A stretch of 64,000 nt of DNA. Source: Neoarius graeffei (taxonomy: Eukaryota > Chordata > Actinopteri > Siluriformes > Ariidae). Positions 21,130 to 32,406 of the stretch are shown piece after piece. Where the stretch lies: positions 76,619,149-76,683,148 of the forward strand of contig NC_083569.1 in NCBI RefSeq assembly GCF_027579695.1, read 5' to 3'. Each line of letters opens with the position of its first letter. Within the stretch, counting starts at the first letter, position 1. The notes under the pieces were generated by a model that saw nothing but the letters and a program-made list of their open reading frames with translations, did no database searches and was not told the origin of the DNA. Position numbers and translations under genes: made by a program.

Positions 21130-22260
21130 TTTTTATGCCCCCAGACTGACTTTAGTTGGTGGGGGCATTATGATTTCAGACTATGTCTGTTCATCTGTCC
21201 GTCCGTCTGTCTGTCCGGAACAGTTACACAACTTTTTTACATTTAAAATTGACCTACATGCACCAAATTTAATTTTGTGGTCTGTCTGGGGATGACCTAG
21301 CGCGAGTTCGAAAGGCGCTGAGATTGACCTATATTTGACCTACTTTTAACTGGGTCAAAATATGAACTCACATAACTTTGTGGGTGTTAATATCAATGCT
21401 CAGCCGCCAAATGTAGGATGTAGACTTGCCTTAGCAAGACCTTACTCGAGTTCGAACAGCGGTGAGATTGGCCTATATTTAACCTACTTTTAACTAGGTC
21501 AAAGGGCAGGAAATATGAATTTGCATAACTTTTTGGGTGTTAATATCGATGCTCAGCCACCAAATGTGGTACGTAGGTTTGCCTTAGCAAGACCTTACTC
21601 GAGTTTGAATGGTGGCGAGATTGACCTATATTTGACCTACTTTTAATCAGGTCAAAGGTCGGGAAATATGAACTCACATAACTTTTTGGGTGTTAATATT
21701 GATGCTTAGCCACCAAATGTGATCTGTAGGCTTGCTTTAACAAGCCCTTACTCGACTTTGAACAGCGGCAAGATTGACCTATATTTGACTTACTTTTAAC
21801 TGGGTAAAAGGTCAGAAAATATGAACTCATAACCTTTTGGGTGTTAATATCGATGCTCAGCCACCAAATGTGGTATGCAGGTTTGCCTTAGCAAGACCTT
21901 ACTCGAGTTTGAATGGCGGCAAGATTGACCTGCATTTGACTTACTTTTAACTGGGTCAAAGGTCAGAAAATATGAACTCACATAACTTTTTGGGTGTTGA
22001 TATCGATGCTCACCCACCAAATGCAGGTTTGCCAAGGGAACTCGCATAACTTTTGGGATGTTATTATCCATCCTCACCTACCAAAGGTAATTCAAGTTTC
22101 ATGCAACTTTAAACTGGGTTGTAGGTTTGAAAATATGAACTTGCATAACTTTTTAGTGCATCATTCTGGATGTGACCTACAAATATTCAGGAAATTTTTC
22201 AAAAGCAACAATTAGATTCTCTATCAAACTGCTCAGCCGGGGGCATCTGTGCTCCTTTGG
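21130..22260. repeat. 151-bp tandem satellite with GGGGGC-bounded flanks
   Basis: Begins at a GCCCCC...GGGGGC dyad (21137-21168) and a CTGTCCGT-rich stretch. Between about 21373 and 22160 it contains roughly six tandem units of about 151 bp, each opening CATAACTTTTTGGGTGTTAA and containing GCCACCAAATG and ACCTATATTTGACCTAC. The last units shorten and diverge. It closes with CAGCCGGGGGCATC. No coding capacity. Confidence 0.8.
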
Positions 22261-22264
22261 ACAC

Positions 22265-23215
22265 ATATCTAGTTAGTGTGCTTGCTCAAGCACACAGCAG
22301 CCGAAGACTGCTGCTGTGTGCTTGCCATTGTTCTTCTTAAGTTTACTTATTCTGCCTTATTCTGACACATTTTTTGGATCCACTACTCCTCCTAGGGCGT
22401 TCGAGATAGAGACACCGTTCCAACTCTGAGATGTCTGGCCCGAAGTGGTGTAGTGTGCTTGTATACAGCTTTTGGATCAATGTGCCCGTTCTCTAGTTCT
22501 TGTTGTTTTTCTTTTGTTTTTTTCCCATTGAGAATGAATAGGGCTCATGAATTGAATCGTCCTACTCGGACACGCTCCATCGCAGATGCACCAAACCTCA
22601 TGTGATACTTCAGGCCAACTCCCCCGACACATACATGCAATCGGTTCTGACCCGCACTCATATTTTTCCTTTCTTTTTGCTCATCCCTTTTTCCTCCATA
22701 GGCTTGCATTGATTTTTGGCCCCATTGAAATTGAATGGTGTTTCAGGAGAAAAACTTTCATTCTCCATCAATTTTTTTAACCAAGTGACCAAACTTCAAG
22801 AAACTTCACTTGATGCCTCAGGCCAACTCCCTGCACAGATCCATCCCCTCATCTGAGATCTGCACTCGTCTTTTCCTTAGTTTTCACACATCTCTTTTTA
22901 CCTCTGTAGGCTTCCATTGATTTTTGGCCCCATTCAAATGAATGGAGTTTTGCTCAGTAACACTTCACCACACATCCACCAAACTTCATACGGCACCTCA
23001 GGCCAAATCACCCATCACACACAATATCGGTTCTGACCCACACTCGTCTTTGTCTTGCCTTTCATCCATTTTTTCTCCATTTTGCCGCTAATCAGTGGAA
23101 GGTTGACTGAGTCATTCCTCCCTTCCCCCATAGGTGATGATGCATTTGGCAAGGATCTGCTCATTTGAGACTTTGACAGCAAATCAACTTCAACTCAATG
23201 GCCACTTTATTAGGA
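22265..23215. repeat. decayed dispersed repeat with hairpin at its start
   Basis: A perfect 15-bp hairpin CAAGCACACAGCAGC (22287-22301) / mirror (22310-22324), loop CGAAGACT. Then come three loosely repeated blocks containing CCATTGA(A/T)T and 'CTCAGGCCAA' phrases at about 22600, 22815 and 22995, spaced 180-215 bp. They are probably diverged tandem units. No gene seen. Confidence 0.6.
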
Positions 23216-23235
23216 ATACTTACACACACACACAC

Positions 23236-24300
23236 ACGATAGCAATTAGCATATAAGCATTCACGTGTTACCATGCTAGCTGTTAGCATGTTACCCATTA
23301 TGATATCATGCCTGGGCGGCACGGTGGTGTAGTGGTTAGCGCTGTCGCCTCACAGCAAGAAGGTCCGGGTTCGAGCCCCGGGGCCGGCGAGGGTCTTTCT
23401 GTGTGGAGTCTGCATGTTCTCCCCGTGTCCGCGTGGGTTTCCTCTGGGTGCTCCGGTTTCCCCCACAGTCCAAAGACATGCAGGTTAGGTTAACTGGTGA
23501 CTCTAAATTGACCATAGGTGTGAATGTGAGTGTGAATGGTTGTCTGTGTCTATGTGTCAGCCCTGTGATGACCTGGCGACTTGTCCAGGGTGTACCCCGC
23601 CTTTCGCCCGTAGTCAGCTGGGATAGGTTCCAGCTTGCCTGCGACCCTGTAGAAGGATAAAGCGGCTAGAGATAATGAGATGAGATGAGATATCATGCCT
23701 GCTGTTAGCTTGCAAGTTGTTAGCATGTTCACCATTAGCATGTTATCATGAGAGCTGTTAACATGTTAGGATTAGCATGGTACTGTAGCATGCAGAGTTC
23801 GCATGTTTGCTGTTAGCGAGTTTGCCTGAGCATGTTAGCATGCTAACTGTTAGCATGTTAGCTGTTAGCATGTCACCCTTAGCATGTTAGCATGCTAAAA
23901 GTTAACATACTAGCTATTAGCATGTTAGCCTGTTAGCTGTTAGCATGACAGCTGTCAGCATATTAGCCTTAAAGTGTTAGAATTTTAACAAATAGCATGT
24001 TGATCATTAGCATGTTAGCATGCTAGCTGTTAGCATGTTATCTATTAGTATGTTATCTATTAGCATGTTAGCATTAACATGTTAACATGCTAGCTGTTAG
24101 CATGTTATCTATTAGCATGTTATCTATTAGCATGTTAGCATTAACATGTTAACATGCTAGCTGTTAGCATGTTAGTATGCTGTTAGCATGTTAGTTTGCT
24201 AACTGTTAGCATGCTAGTTGTTAGCATGTTGGCATTAGCATGTTGGTATTAGCATGTTGGCATGCTAGCTTTTAGCATGCTAGCATGATAGCTGTTCTGC
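23236..24300. repeat. TTAGCATG-rich degenerate minisatellite
   Basis: Over about 1 kb the phrases GTTAGCATG, GCTAGCTGTTAGCATG and their variants recur dozens of times, with a local higher-order unit of about 65 bp near 24040-24170. A SINE (23315-23688) is inserted in it. The array contains many NheI-like GCTAGC palindromes. No coding capacity. Confidence 0.9.
23315..23688 (+). mobile_element. tRNA-derived SINE, copy 4
   Basis: Full-length, with the 13-bp repeat GATATCATGCCTG on both sides (23302-23314, 23689-23701), inserted into the TTAGCATG array. Confidence 0.95.
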
Positions 24301-25630
24301 TACAGCTCAGCAAGTACACTTTGCATTTTCTCTGCGGAAATGCAGTCTAGTTTCTTTTTGCTACCTATCTAACTTTGCTGTATAGCTAACTAAGATGTAC
24401 TTCATATAGCTGTGGCTAGCTTAAGCCAATTACTTCCCATGATGGCAATCCTTTTAATACAAATAAATGGAAAAAATACAGTTCAGATACAAAATACAGT
24501 TCAAATACAGCTGGTGTATGAATGTGTAGCTGCAGCCTCATGTTACTTAACATTAAAAGTAGACGGTCTTTCGATTTCATAAAATTGGTGAAATTTAGTT
24601 CTCTCTGAAATTTGGTCATTGTGATATATGTTTATTTCTGTCATATCTTTAAAAAAAAAAACAGACCATTCCATGGCTGGGAAGGTATTTAATTTGAGAG
24701 GACTCCTGAGCAAATAATGTGCATGAAATCGCTTGCTTTGCGCAGTCAAGCAGACAGAGGAAGTCCATGTGCACATGCGCATGTTTACCTTCTTCTTCTT
24801 TTCCTTTTCTATTGCATTTTCCATCATGTGGCATGCAGTGTTGCATTACTGCCATCTACAGGTTTACCTCCGACTGTGCACTGACAGTTCCATCATTCCG
24901 TCGCTAAACGAACAGCTGATCACACCGAGGTGCTCGCTGACTGCCGATATTTATTAGTTTGGTCCTGCGTTTCCTTTCCTTCACAACATAATGTCTTTTC
25001 TTCTCACTTTCCGTTACTGTAGTCTGTCTTTCACATTTCATTCGCATCCTCTGTTTTCCTTCCCTGTTTCAAATTTGTATCCCACAAAGCCTTGCGCGAA
25101 CGGGGAAAGCCCACCACGTCATACATGACGTAGTATCTTGTATTGCGTCATGGTGAAGCAAGAAATAATAGTGGAGTATTTAGGGTCGCGTGGCCCAAAA
25201 TTCATTAATTGTTCGATTCAAAAAACTAATAAAATTGGAAGTCTGTGATTTGAATTCAGTAGTTTTCAGTCCACAAAACAAAAATAATTGGGTGTCGGGG
25301 AAAATTATTTTTATGACCTACACTTGAAAAATGTGAAAGGCAGTCTAACTTTAAATGTATAGGTTTTATGTTTGGGGGAGGAAAGGAAATGAGCTGCAAT
25401 ATCAGCAAATGCTTTGTGTAAAATATTGTTTAAAAAAAGGAAAAAAATTGGCTGCTGCATTACCTGTCTAAATGTTAACATTTTAATAATTTATTATTCA
25501 GCAAGTAGACCAATCTGAAGATGATCCTCAGCCAGTGATACCTGGGTCCTTGGATAATTGGATCTACATCAATCCAAAATGCAAAGTTTTGAAATAACTG
25601 AAATATAGAAGGTGTGGTTATGTGTCATGT
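24301..25630. other. no gene recognised
   Basis: Intergenic sequence with short CT-rich and poly-A runs. No domain, repeat end or splice pattern could be supported. Confidence 0.4.
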
Positions 25631-25854
25631 CCATCTCTCATCTCTCTCATTATCTCTAGCTGCTTTATCCTGTTCTACAGGGTTGCAGGCAAGCTGGAGC
25701 CTATCCCAGCTGACTACGGGCGAAAGGCGGGGTACACCCTGGATAAGTCGCCAGGTCATCACAGGGCTGACACATAGACACAGACAACCATTCACACTCA
25801 GATTCACACCTACGGTCAATTTAGAGTCATCAGTTAACCTAACCTGCATGTCTT
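25631..25854 (-). mobile_element. tRNA-derived SINE, copy 5, 5'-truncated
   Basis: Only the body and tail are present; the tRNA-like head is absent. The repeat TGTGTCATGT (25621-25630, 25855-25864) brackets the truncated copy exactly, so the truncation happened during insertion. Confidence 0.9.
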
Positions 25855-26062
25855 TGTGTCATGTTGCCTAATGAAATTGGAAAAAGAAATGTTTTGTCCT
25901 GTCAGACATTTCCTTTATTACTGCTGAAATTCTGTGGACTTCTGTTCTGTGAGTTTGTATGGTTATATTCTGCAGTTTGATTTGTGTGAATCTTATTGTG
26001 GGTTATTCTGTGGATTTTATTGTGAATACTTCATAATAATAAATGTGTTGAAATTATAAAGT

Positions 26063-26439
26063 CTCATCTCATCTCATTATCTCTAGCCGCTTTATCCTTC
26101 TACAGGGTCGCAGGCAAGCTGGAGCCTATCCCAGCTGACTACGGGCGAAAGGCGGGGCACACCCTGGACAAGTCGCCAGGTCATCACAGGGCTGACACAT
26201 AGACACAGACAACCATTCACACTCACATTCACACCTACGGTCAATTTAGAGTCACCAGTTAACCTAACCTGCATGTCTTTGGACTGTGGGGGAAACCGGA
26301 GCACCCGGAGGAAACCCACGCGGACACGGGGAGAACATGCAAACTCCACACAGAAAGGCCCTCGCCGGCCCCGGGGCTCGAACCCAGGACCTTCTTGCTG
26401 TGAGGCGACAGCGCTAACCACTACACCACCGTGCCGCCC
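26063..26439 (-). mobile_element. tRNA-derived SINE, copy 6
   Basis: Full-length, flanked by the 13-bp repeat GAAATTATAAAGT (26050-26062, 26440-26452). Confidence 0.95.
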
Positions 26440-26452
26440 GAAATTATAAAGT

Positions 26453-26912
26453 GTATTATTGTTATTAACTAATTTTGTGCTAAATAACACTTTTCTGTGT
26501 AAGGTTTAAGGCATGTTTTTTTTTTTTTTAACACGATGTGTGTAACCAAGAGCAGCACATAATATGTTAATATTACATGTTTACACATCTGAGTGTTAAC
26601 CTTCCTGACACACACTGTGTTAAAAATTTTTTACACAGTGAATGTGTCAAAATTAGCACAAAAGGCGTCGTCCCAAAACTCACCCACTGACGTGTAGGAA
26701 GTTAACAGAGTTTGTGTCAGTTTTAACACTTCCATTCTAAGAGTGTGGTAACATAATATTTAGACGTGTTGGCTATTCATGACAACTTTTTAAAATGGCA
26801 TGAAGTTTAATTTCAGTTCTTTCTGTCAATTTTTCTTGGACTTTTTCAAGATCAGAACAGGAGATCGCTGATTTGGTTTATTGTGTATTTTGTGTGATTT
26901 TTGGTGATCCTA
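26453..26912. other. spacer with a MITE-like right end
   Basis: Contains TTACACAGTGAATGTGTCAA and ends a repeat-like block at CATTCTAAGAGTG (26734-26746), the inverse of the motif at 18471. No gene. Confidence 0.4.
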
Positions 26913-27526
26913 CAGTGCCTTGCAAAAGTATTCATCCCCCTTGGTGTTTGTCCTGTTTTGTTGCATTACAAGCTGGTATTAAAATGGATTTTGGGGGGGT
27001 TGGCACCATTTGATTTACACAGCATGCCTACCACTTTAAAGGTGCACATTGTTTTTTTTTATTGTGACACAAACAATAATTCAGATGAAAAAAAACAGAA
27101 ATCTGGAATGTGCATAAGTATCCCCCCCCCCACACACACACACACACAAGTCAATACTTTATAGAGCCACCTTTTGCAACAATTACAGCTGCAAGTCTCT
27201 TGGGGTATGTCTCCATTAGCTTAGCACATCTAGCCACTGGGATTTTTGCCCATTCCTCAAGGCAAAACCGCTCCAACTCCTTCAAGTAAGATGGGTTGCG
27301 TTGGTGTACAGTACGGGGGGGAATACTTATGCACACTCCAGATTTCTGCTTTTTCATCTCAATTATTGTTTGTGTCACAATAAAAAACAATGTGCACCTT
27401 TAAAGTGGTACACATGTTGTGTAAATCAAATGGTGCTAACCCCCAAAAAATCCATTTTAATTCCAGCTTGTAATGCAACAAAACAGGACAAACACCAAGG
27501 GGGATAAATACTTTTGCAAGGCACTG
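26913..27526 (-). mobile_element. deleted Tc1-like element
   Basis: 614 bp with ends CAGTGCCTTGCAAAAGTATT and its inverse, flanked by TA (26911-26912, 27527-27528). Inverted repeats are about 200 bp. Only the last part of the transposase gene remains inside, so it is an internal-deletion derivative mobilised in trans or a dead relic. Confidence 0.9.
27151..27305 (-). pseudogene. Tc1 transposase C-terminal remnant
   Basis: The minus strand reads LKELERFCLEEWAKIPVARC followed by AKLMETYPKRLAAVIVAKGG, the typical Tc1 transposase ending. The catalytic DDE residues are gone with the internal deletion. Confidence 0.85.
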
Positions 27527-27599
27527 TATACAATACTGCTGGCTAAAGGCGGCTATAAGGTGGTCTCATTCCAGCCGCTTCCCCCTGCGAGCAGACGAA

Positions 27600-28359
27600 A
27601 TTCCAAGTGGTTAGTGGTGCAAGCGGAATGCAAAAGTGGTCTAAGGAAGGACAACCAGTGAACTGGCAACAGGGTCATGGGTGTTGAAGGCTCACTGATT
27701 CACATGAAGCATGAAGGCTAGACCATATGGTCCAATCCCACAGAAGAGCTACTGTAACACAAACTGCTGAAAAAGTTAATGCTGGCTAAAACAGAAAGGT
27801 GTCAGCATTACCTTTTTCAGCAGTTTGTGCGACAGTAGCTCTTCTGTGGGATTGGACCATATGGGCTAGCGTTCATGCCCCTTGCAAATCAGTGAGCCTT
27901 CGATGCCCATGACCCTATTGCTGGTTCACCAGTTGTTCTTCCATGAACCACTTTTGATAGGTACTCACCAGAAACTGTGACACAAACTGTGTCATTTTGG
28001 AGATGCTCAAACCCAGTCATCCAGCCACCACAATTTGGCCCTTGTCAAAGTCGGTCAGATCCTTACACTTGCCCATTTTTCCTGCTTCCAACACATCAAC
28101 TTCAGGAACTGACTGTTCTCTTGCTGCTTAATATATTCCACCTCTTGCCAAGTGCCACTGTAACAACATCCATCCATCCATTATCCATAACCGCTCATCC
28201 TGTGCAGGGTCGCGGGCAAGCTGGAGCCTATCCCAGCTGACTATGGGCGAGAGGTGGGGTACACCCTAGACAAGTCACCAGATCATCGCAGACGGTAACA
28301 ACATAATCAATGGAATTCACTTCACCTGTCAGTGTTTTTAATTTTATGGCTGATCGGTG
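27600..28359 (-). mobile_element. half Tc1-like element folded back on itself
   Basis: The right end TGGCTGATCGGTG followed by TA (28360-28361) and the inward sequence match the 5' end of a widespread fish Tc1 family; the minus strand includes [13 protein letters not shown]-like codons near 28073. An inverted repeat joins 27640-27786 to 27804-27950 around an 18-bp centre: both arms carry codons of the N-terminal region, with the block CACAGAAGAGCTACTGT mirrored. The catalytic half is missing. Confidence 0.75.
28170..28294 (-). mobile_element. tRNA-derived SINE, copy 7, strongly 5'-truncated
   Basis: A 125-bp tail piece with a CCATCCATCC end (ATGG-type tail) bracketed by GTAACAACAT (28160-28169, 28295-28304). 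It is inserted in the right arm of the Tc1 element 27600-28359. Confidence 0.88.
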
Positions 28360-28361
28360 TA

Positions 28362-29204
28362 AGTACATATGACATCAGATACTTTACTTTTATTTGAGTC
28401 ACCAACTGCTAACATGTAGATCATGTACCTGATTTAAACATTTTTTCTAGAATTTCTAATCAACAATATACTAATCACCAAGCCTGACATACTACACTGC
28501 AAGTTTTATCCAAAACTTCATGAACTTTCATATAAGAATGCCAGTGCAAAAGGGGACTGGGTGTCCTGGGGAAATGAAAGTAGAATGAGGGTGTTTCGCT
28601 TGTCTCTCAGCAGCCCTTCCGTCAGCATGAACAGTTTGGCCCAACTCCTATCCCTCACCGGTGTTTTTGTTCTGGAGGAGAAATGCCTCAGGATGTGGCT
28701 GCTCAAAGGCAGTAGAAGTGGCTTCCTGCTGGGGGAAATGATCAAAAAAAAAATCCGACAAGCCCCTCATGGAGGGATGAATTATGCAGTCTGACTCTCA
28801 CAGGTCCTAGTACACTGAGCATGATCTCCCATCACAGGCAGATGTAAGGTAAGGAAAAGTCTTTGCTTTTCATAAAAAATGAATGTGTGTTGATTATTGA
28901 ATGTAACGAGGGTTTTTTTTTTTGCATGTAACACCCTGTCATTGTTTTCCATGGATCAACACCAGCACTGCAACGACAGATGGAGCAGTTAGGGTTTGGC
29001 AGTGGGAACAACTAAATGTTCAAACTTTCAAATGTCTTTCACATGGGAAAGTCAAGGAAATCATGTTTATGAGTGAGTAATTTCTGTAATATGGCACTGA
29101 TGCATAAGAACTAAAATGATATCATCCCCAGTTTTGATATTGGGCACTACCAGACACAGATCGCTCACATTCAAGGCCACCACTTGTCCTGATTCTCTCC
29201 ACAG
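28362..29204. other. region that should hold the GPCR start exon
   Basis: No clear coding exon. Donor-like sequences exist (for example AAG|GTAAGG at about 28846), but none joins in frame from an ATG to the acceptor at 29203-29204. The start of the receptor is therefore unresolved and may lie here or further upstream. Confidence 0.45.
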
Positions 29205-30909
29205 ACCTGACAAATGGAAGCTGCCATATTCCACTGGAGACAGATCGGGTTGGACTAACATACATCTACAGCCTAGCTTTTTCTCTGGGTCTGCCAGCGA
29301 ATCTGCTTTCACTGTGGGGACTTTACCAGCTGGGCCGCTCAAGCAGAGGTAGCCCTCAGCTGGTTTATATCCTCAACCTCTTGCTATCAGATTTTCTCCA
29401 GTTGATCACCTTGCCTCTGTGGATCCTCTACCTACAGAGAGCTCATCGCTGGCCCTACGGTTCCATCACCTGTCAGTTGGTGGGCTACGTCTTCTATGTA
29501 AACGTCTATGCAAGCATCATCTTTCTGTGTCTCATAGCACTGGACCGCTGTCTGGCCATTGTATACCCATTAAGTAGCCGTCGTGTGAGGAAGATGCGGC
29601 TGTCTGCATTCTCTGGTATAGTCGTCTGGACTCTTGTATTCCTGTTCTGTCTAACTGGTCTCTACCCATCTGTATTTGAGCCCCAGAAGGGCTTGTGTCT
29701 GGAGCAGTATCCTGTCACTCCAAAATATGCTTACTTTAAAATAGCCACAGTGGTACTGGGTTTCCTGATGCCATGTTCTATACTTGGGTAAGTGTGTGTG
29801 TGCGTGTGTTGAAGGTGTTGATTAATTCTCTATAACAGCTGTCAGTAGTACCCGCTGTAATTCAAATCACAGGTTAATATTAATGTACTTGCTCTAATAT
29901 GTTATCATTTCTGTAGTAACAACTCCTTCACTTGTAGTGGACTTGTAGTTAAGCCTCACCTAATCTATGCCTCATGTTAAATGGATTTTCAAAAGTTTAA
30001 AAGTGTTGTTATGTAAAAAATGAACATGTATTGGCTCATCATTGATATGTTAACTCGGGATTTATCATTTATGGAAGGAGTCTCCTGGGTCAGTTCTATG
30101 TAACAGTCAGTAGGTTTTTTTATCTCAGAAAAGTCTCCAGGATTGATGACATTTGCACCTTCTCGTTATTTTATTTATTTATTTTTAATGGCCGGGTACA
30201 TACCTGAAATGATATTCACATCATCAATTTTTCTTTGGCTAACCAGACACAAGGTACGCCAGCACACTTGCTGAAGCAGTTGGTGGTTAGGGGCCTTGCT
30301 CAAGGGCACTTCACTGAATCAAACCAGCAACCATTTGGTCCCAAAGCTGTTTCTTTAACCATTAGGCCATGGCTTCCCCATGCATTCTAGTATCACTTTA
30401 ATATTGAAGTTTTTGTATTATTAACATCAAGGGAGCAAACAAAGAAGCTGGTGAAGCTTCTTTTATTAGAAGTGACAACAAGAACAAATTTGTCTCCTAA
30501 ATAACTAAAACATTTAAAAAAGTATGGTGTGTTGGCAGGTATATATATATAAAATCTCATCATCTCTAGCCGCTTTATCCTGTTCTACAGGGTCGCAGGC
30601 AAGCTGGAGCCTATCCCAGCTGACTACGGGCGAAAGGCGGGGTACACCCTGGATAAGTCACCAGGTCATCACAGGGCTGACACGTAGACACAGACAACCA
30701 TTCACACCTACGGTCAATTTAGAGTCACCAGTTAACCTAACCTGCATGTCTTTGGACTGTGGGGGAAACCAGAGCACCCGGAGGAAACCCACGCAGACAC
30801 GGGGAGAACATGCAAACTCCGCACAGAAAGGCCCTCGCCGGCCACGGGGCTCGAACCCGGACCTTCTTGCTGTGAGGCGACAGCGCTAACCACTATGCCA
30901 CCGTGCCAC

Positions 30910-30947
<38 letters not shown>

Positions 30948-31555
30948 TTTTTTTAAATCCTGTGGTATAGGACATACTATTATTGGAAAATACTCAGTGT
31001 GCTAGTAATAGTAACTCTGCTTCACAAGAGGCCATGTCACGTCACTCTGTTGTTGATTGCTTTCCTGTAACAGCATGCCATATCACATTTTGTTCATTAC
31101 AAGCATGTCTGCATCTTTAAAAGAACATAGATTTGCTTCAGTTATTTTGTATATACAGTACCTTGTCAATTGAAACATTCTCCACCTCTCCCTCTCTTTC
31201 CGACAGCTGCACTTCTGCCAGAATCGGGGTAACCCTCCGTAACTCTCCCTCCATCTCTGATCATGAGCGCAACAAAATTGTGGGCACCTTAACAGTCATC
31301 ACCATCATCTTCATCGTGGTCTTCGGGCCCTATCACATGGTGGGAGGTTATAGATTCATATCGCTGCTTCTAACTGAAGATCAATGTACCTTGGAACGCT
31401 CTATCTACTTGTACTACAGGATCTGCTACGGACTCACCAGTCTTAATACACTGTTAAATCCCCTCTTCTATATTTTCCTTTGTCAGAACGCTCGTCTTGA
31501 GCTCCAGAGATCTCTGCCCTGCCTCCCGTGCCCACATAGGTCTGAGGGGCCATGA
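29205..31555 (+). CDS. class-A GPCR, GPR132/GPR4-like, two coding exons visible
   Basis: Exons 29205-29787 and 31207-31555 join in frame (CTT GG|C TGC, giving ILGCTSAR) with GT-AG borders, for 309 codons; the N-terminal start is in an unseen exon. Landmarks in order: glycosylation site NGS; TM1 with GLPANLLSLW; TM2 LNLLLSDFLQL; TM3 ending LIALDRCLAIVYPL (DRC in place of DRY); TM5 GFLMPCSILG; TM6 IFIVVFGPYHMV; TM7 LNPLFYIF. The LPLWILYLQRAHRWPYG loop and FGPYH fit the proton/lipid-sensing GPR4-GPR65-GPR68-GPR132 group, with GPR132 (G2A) the nearest by eye. It is expected at the plasma membrane. Both exons are undamaged. Orthology within the group is not settled. Confidence 0.85.
30240..30381 (-). 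mobile_element. second SINE family, copy 2 (in GPCR intron)
   Basis: Reversed copy of the 15771 family: GCCTTGCTCAAGGGCACTTC, then GCCATGGCTTCCCC at the end. The 3' part is diverged. Confidence 0.75.
30554..30911 (-). mobile_element. tRNA-derived SINE, copy 8 (in GPCR intron)
   Basis: Full-length, reversed, inserted into a (TA)n tract that now flanks it on both sides (30540-30550 and 30912-30944), which hides the exact target duplication. Confidence 0.92.
30912..30944. repeat. (TA)n microsatellite
   Basis: About 16 TA units at the SINE edge within the GPCR intron. Confidence 0.95.
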
Positions 31556-31978
31556 ATTTTGACCCAGAAGATGTGTGGAGTCTGGAGGCAGACTGGTTTC
31601 TTTGTGTAAAAAAAACCAAAAACTTCAGGTTTTTTTTTTTTCCATGAAAAAAAAGATGCTTAAAAGGCTTATTGGGTATTTTTCATTGGTAACCTTTCAG
31701 TGCTCTGATTGTATCTGTTGCGTCATTGGATCTGCTGGTATGAGAGTCATGCAAATGATATGTATCATGCAGTTATATAGGTTTCTGTGCCAAGAATTCA
31801 GAAGTCAGAAGAAGAAGTCAGAATTCCGCAAAAAAATTTTCCTTGTTTCAGTTTCAGACAGTTCCGAAGAGCGATAGAAGGAAAATGTGCATGTATTTTG
31901 TTTACCATAGTGATTTTTTTCAGATTTCTATACATTTCTGCTTTTTAAACTGGACTACCTTTACTAAAGTGATATAAA

Positions 31979-31984
31979 ATTAAA
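31979..31984 (+). promoter_or_regulatory. candidate poly(A) signal of the GPCR gene
   Basis: ATTAAA about 425 bp after the stop. A second choice is AATAAA at 32232-32237. Motif evidence only. Confidence 0.4.
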
Positions 31985-32406
31985 GCATTTTTTCATGATC
32001 TTTCTTAAAATCTGGTTACACTTGTGCTGTATTTGTATTGAACATTTGGTGCTGATTAACATTTCATTCATATTACTCATCATCAATTTGGGTCCAGCTT
32101 ATTCTCATGTGCTAATCCACGAACATTATTCTGAGTTTGTGTATCACAAGACAAATTCAGATTTATCTTCCACTTACATAAGGATCAATCCCTTGAGCTG
32201 ATTCCCAATATCAGTATTTCATTTACATAAGAATAAAAAAACACATGTAGCTATTAATTTTATCATTGCCCTCTGTCTAGTAATTATCTGTCATTCAAAT
32301 GATGTTTATTACATGTTAAGGAGAATTGTTCAATACAATTCTGTCCTCATGCTTGAGCTTTTGACCTTTTCATGATTACTTTTCTAATCAGTTTGTTTCC
32401 ACACAG

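Noticed and set aside
23236-24300. TTAGCATG repeats considered as a CRISPR array
   Set aside because: Repeats are short, degenerate and contiguous without unique spacers, and the genome is eukaryotic.
28561-28794. 77-codon frame as the GPCR N-terminus
   Set aside because: Not receptor-like, starts in another frame, and does not splice in frame to 29205.
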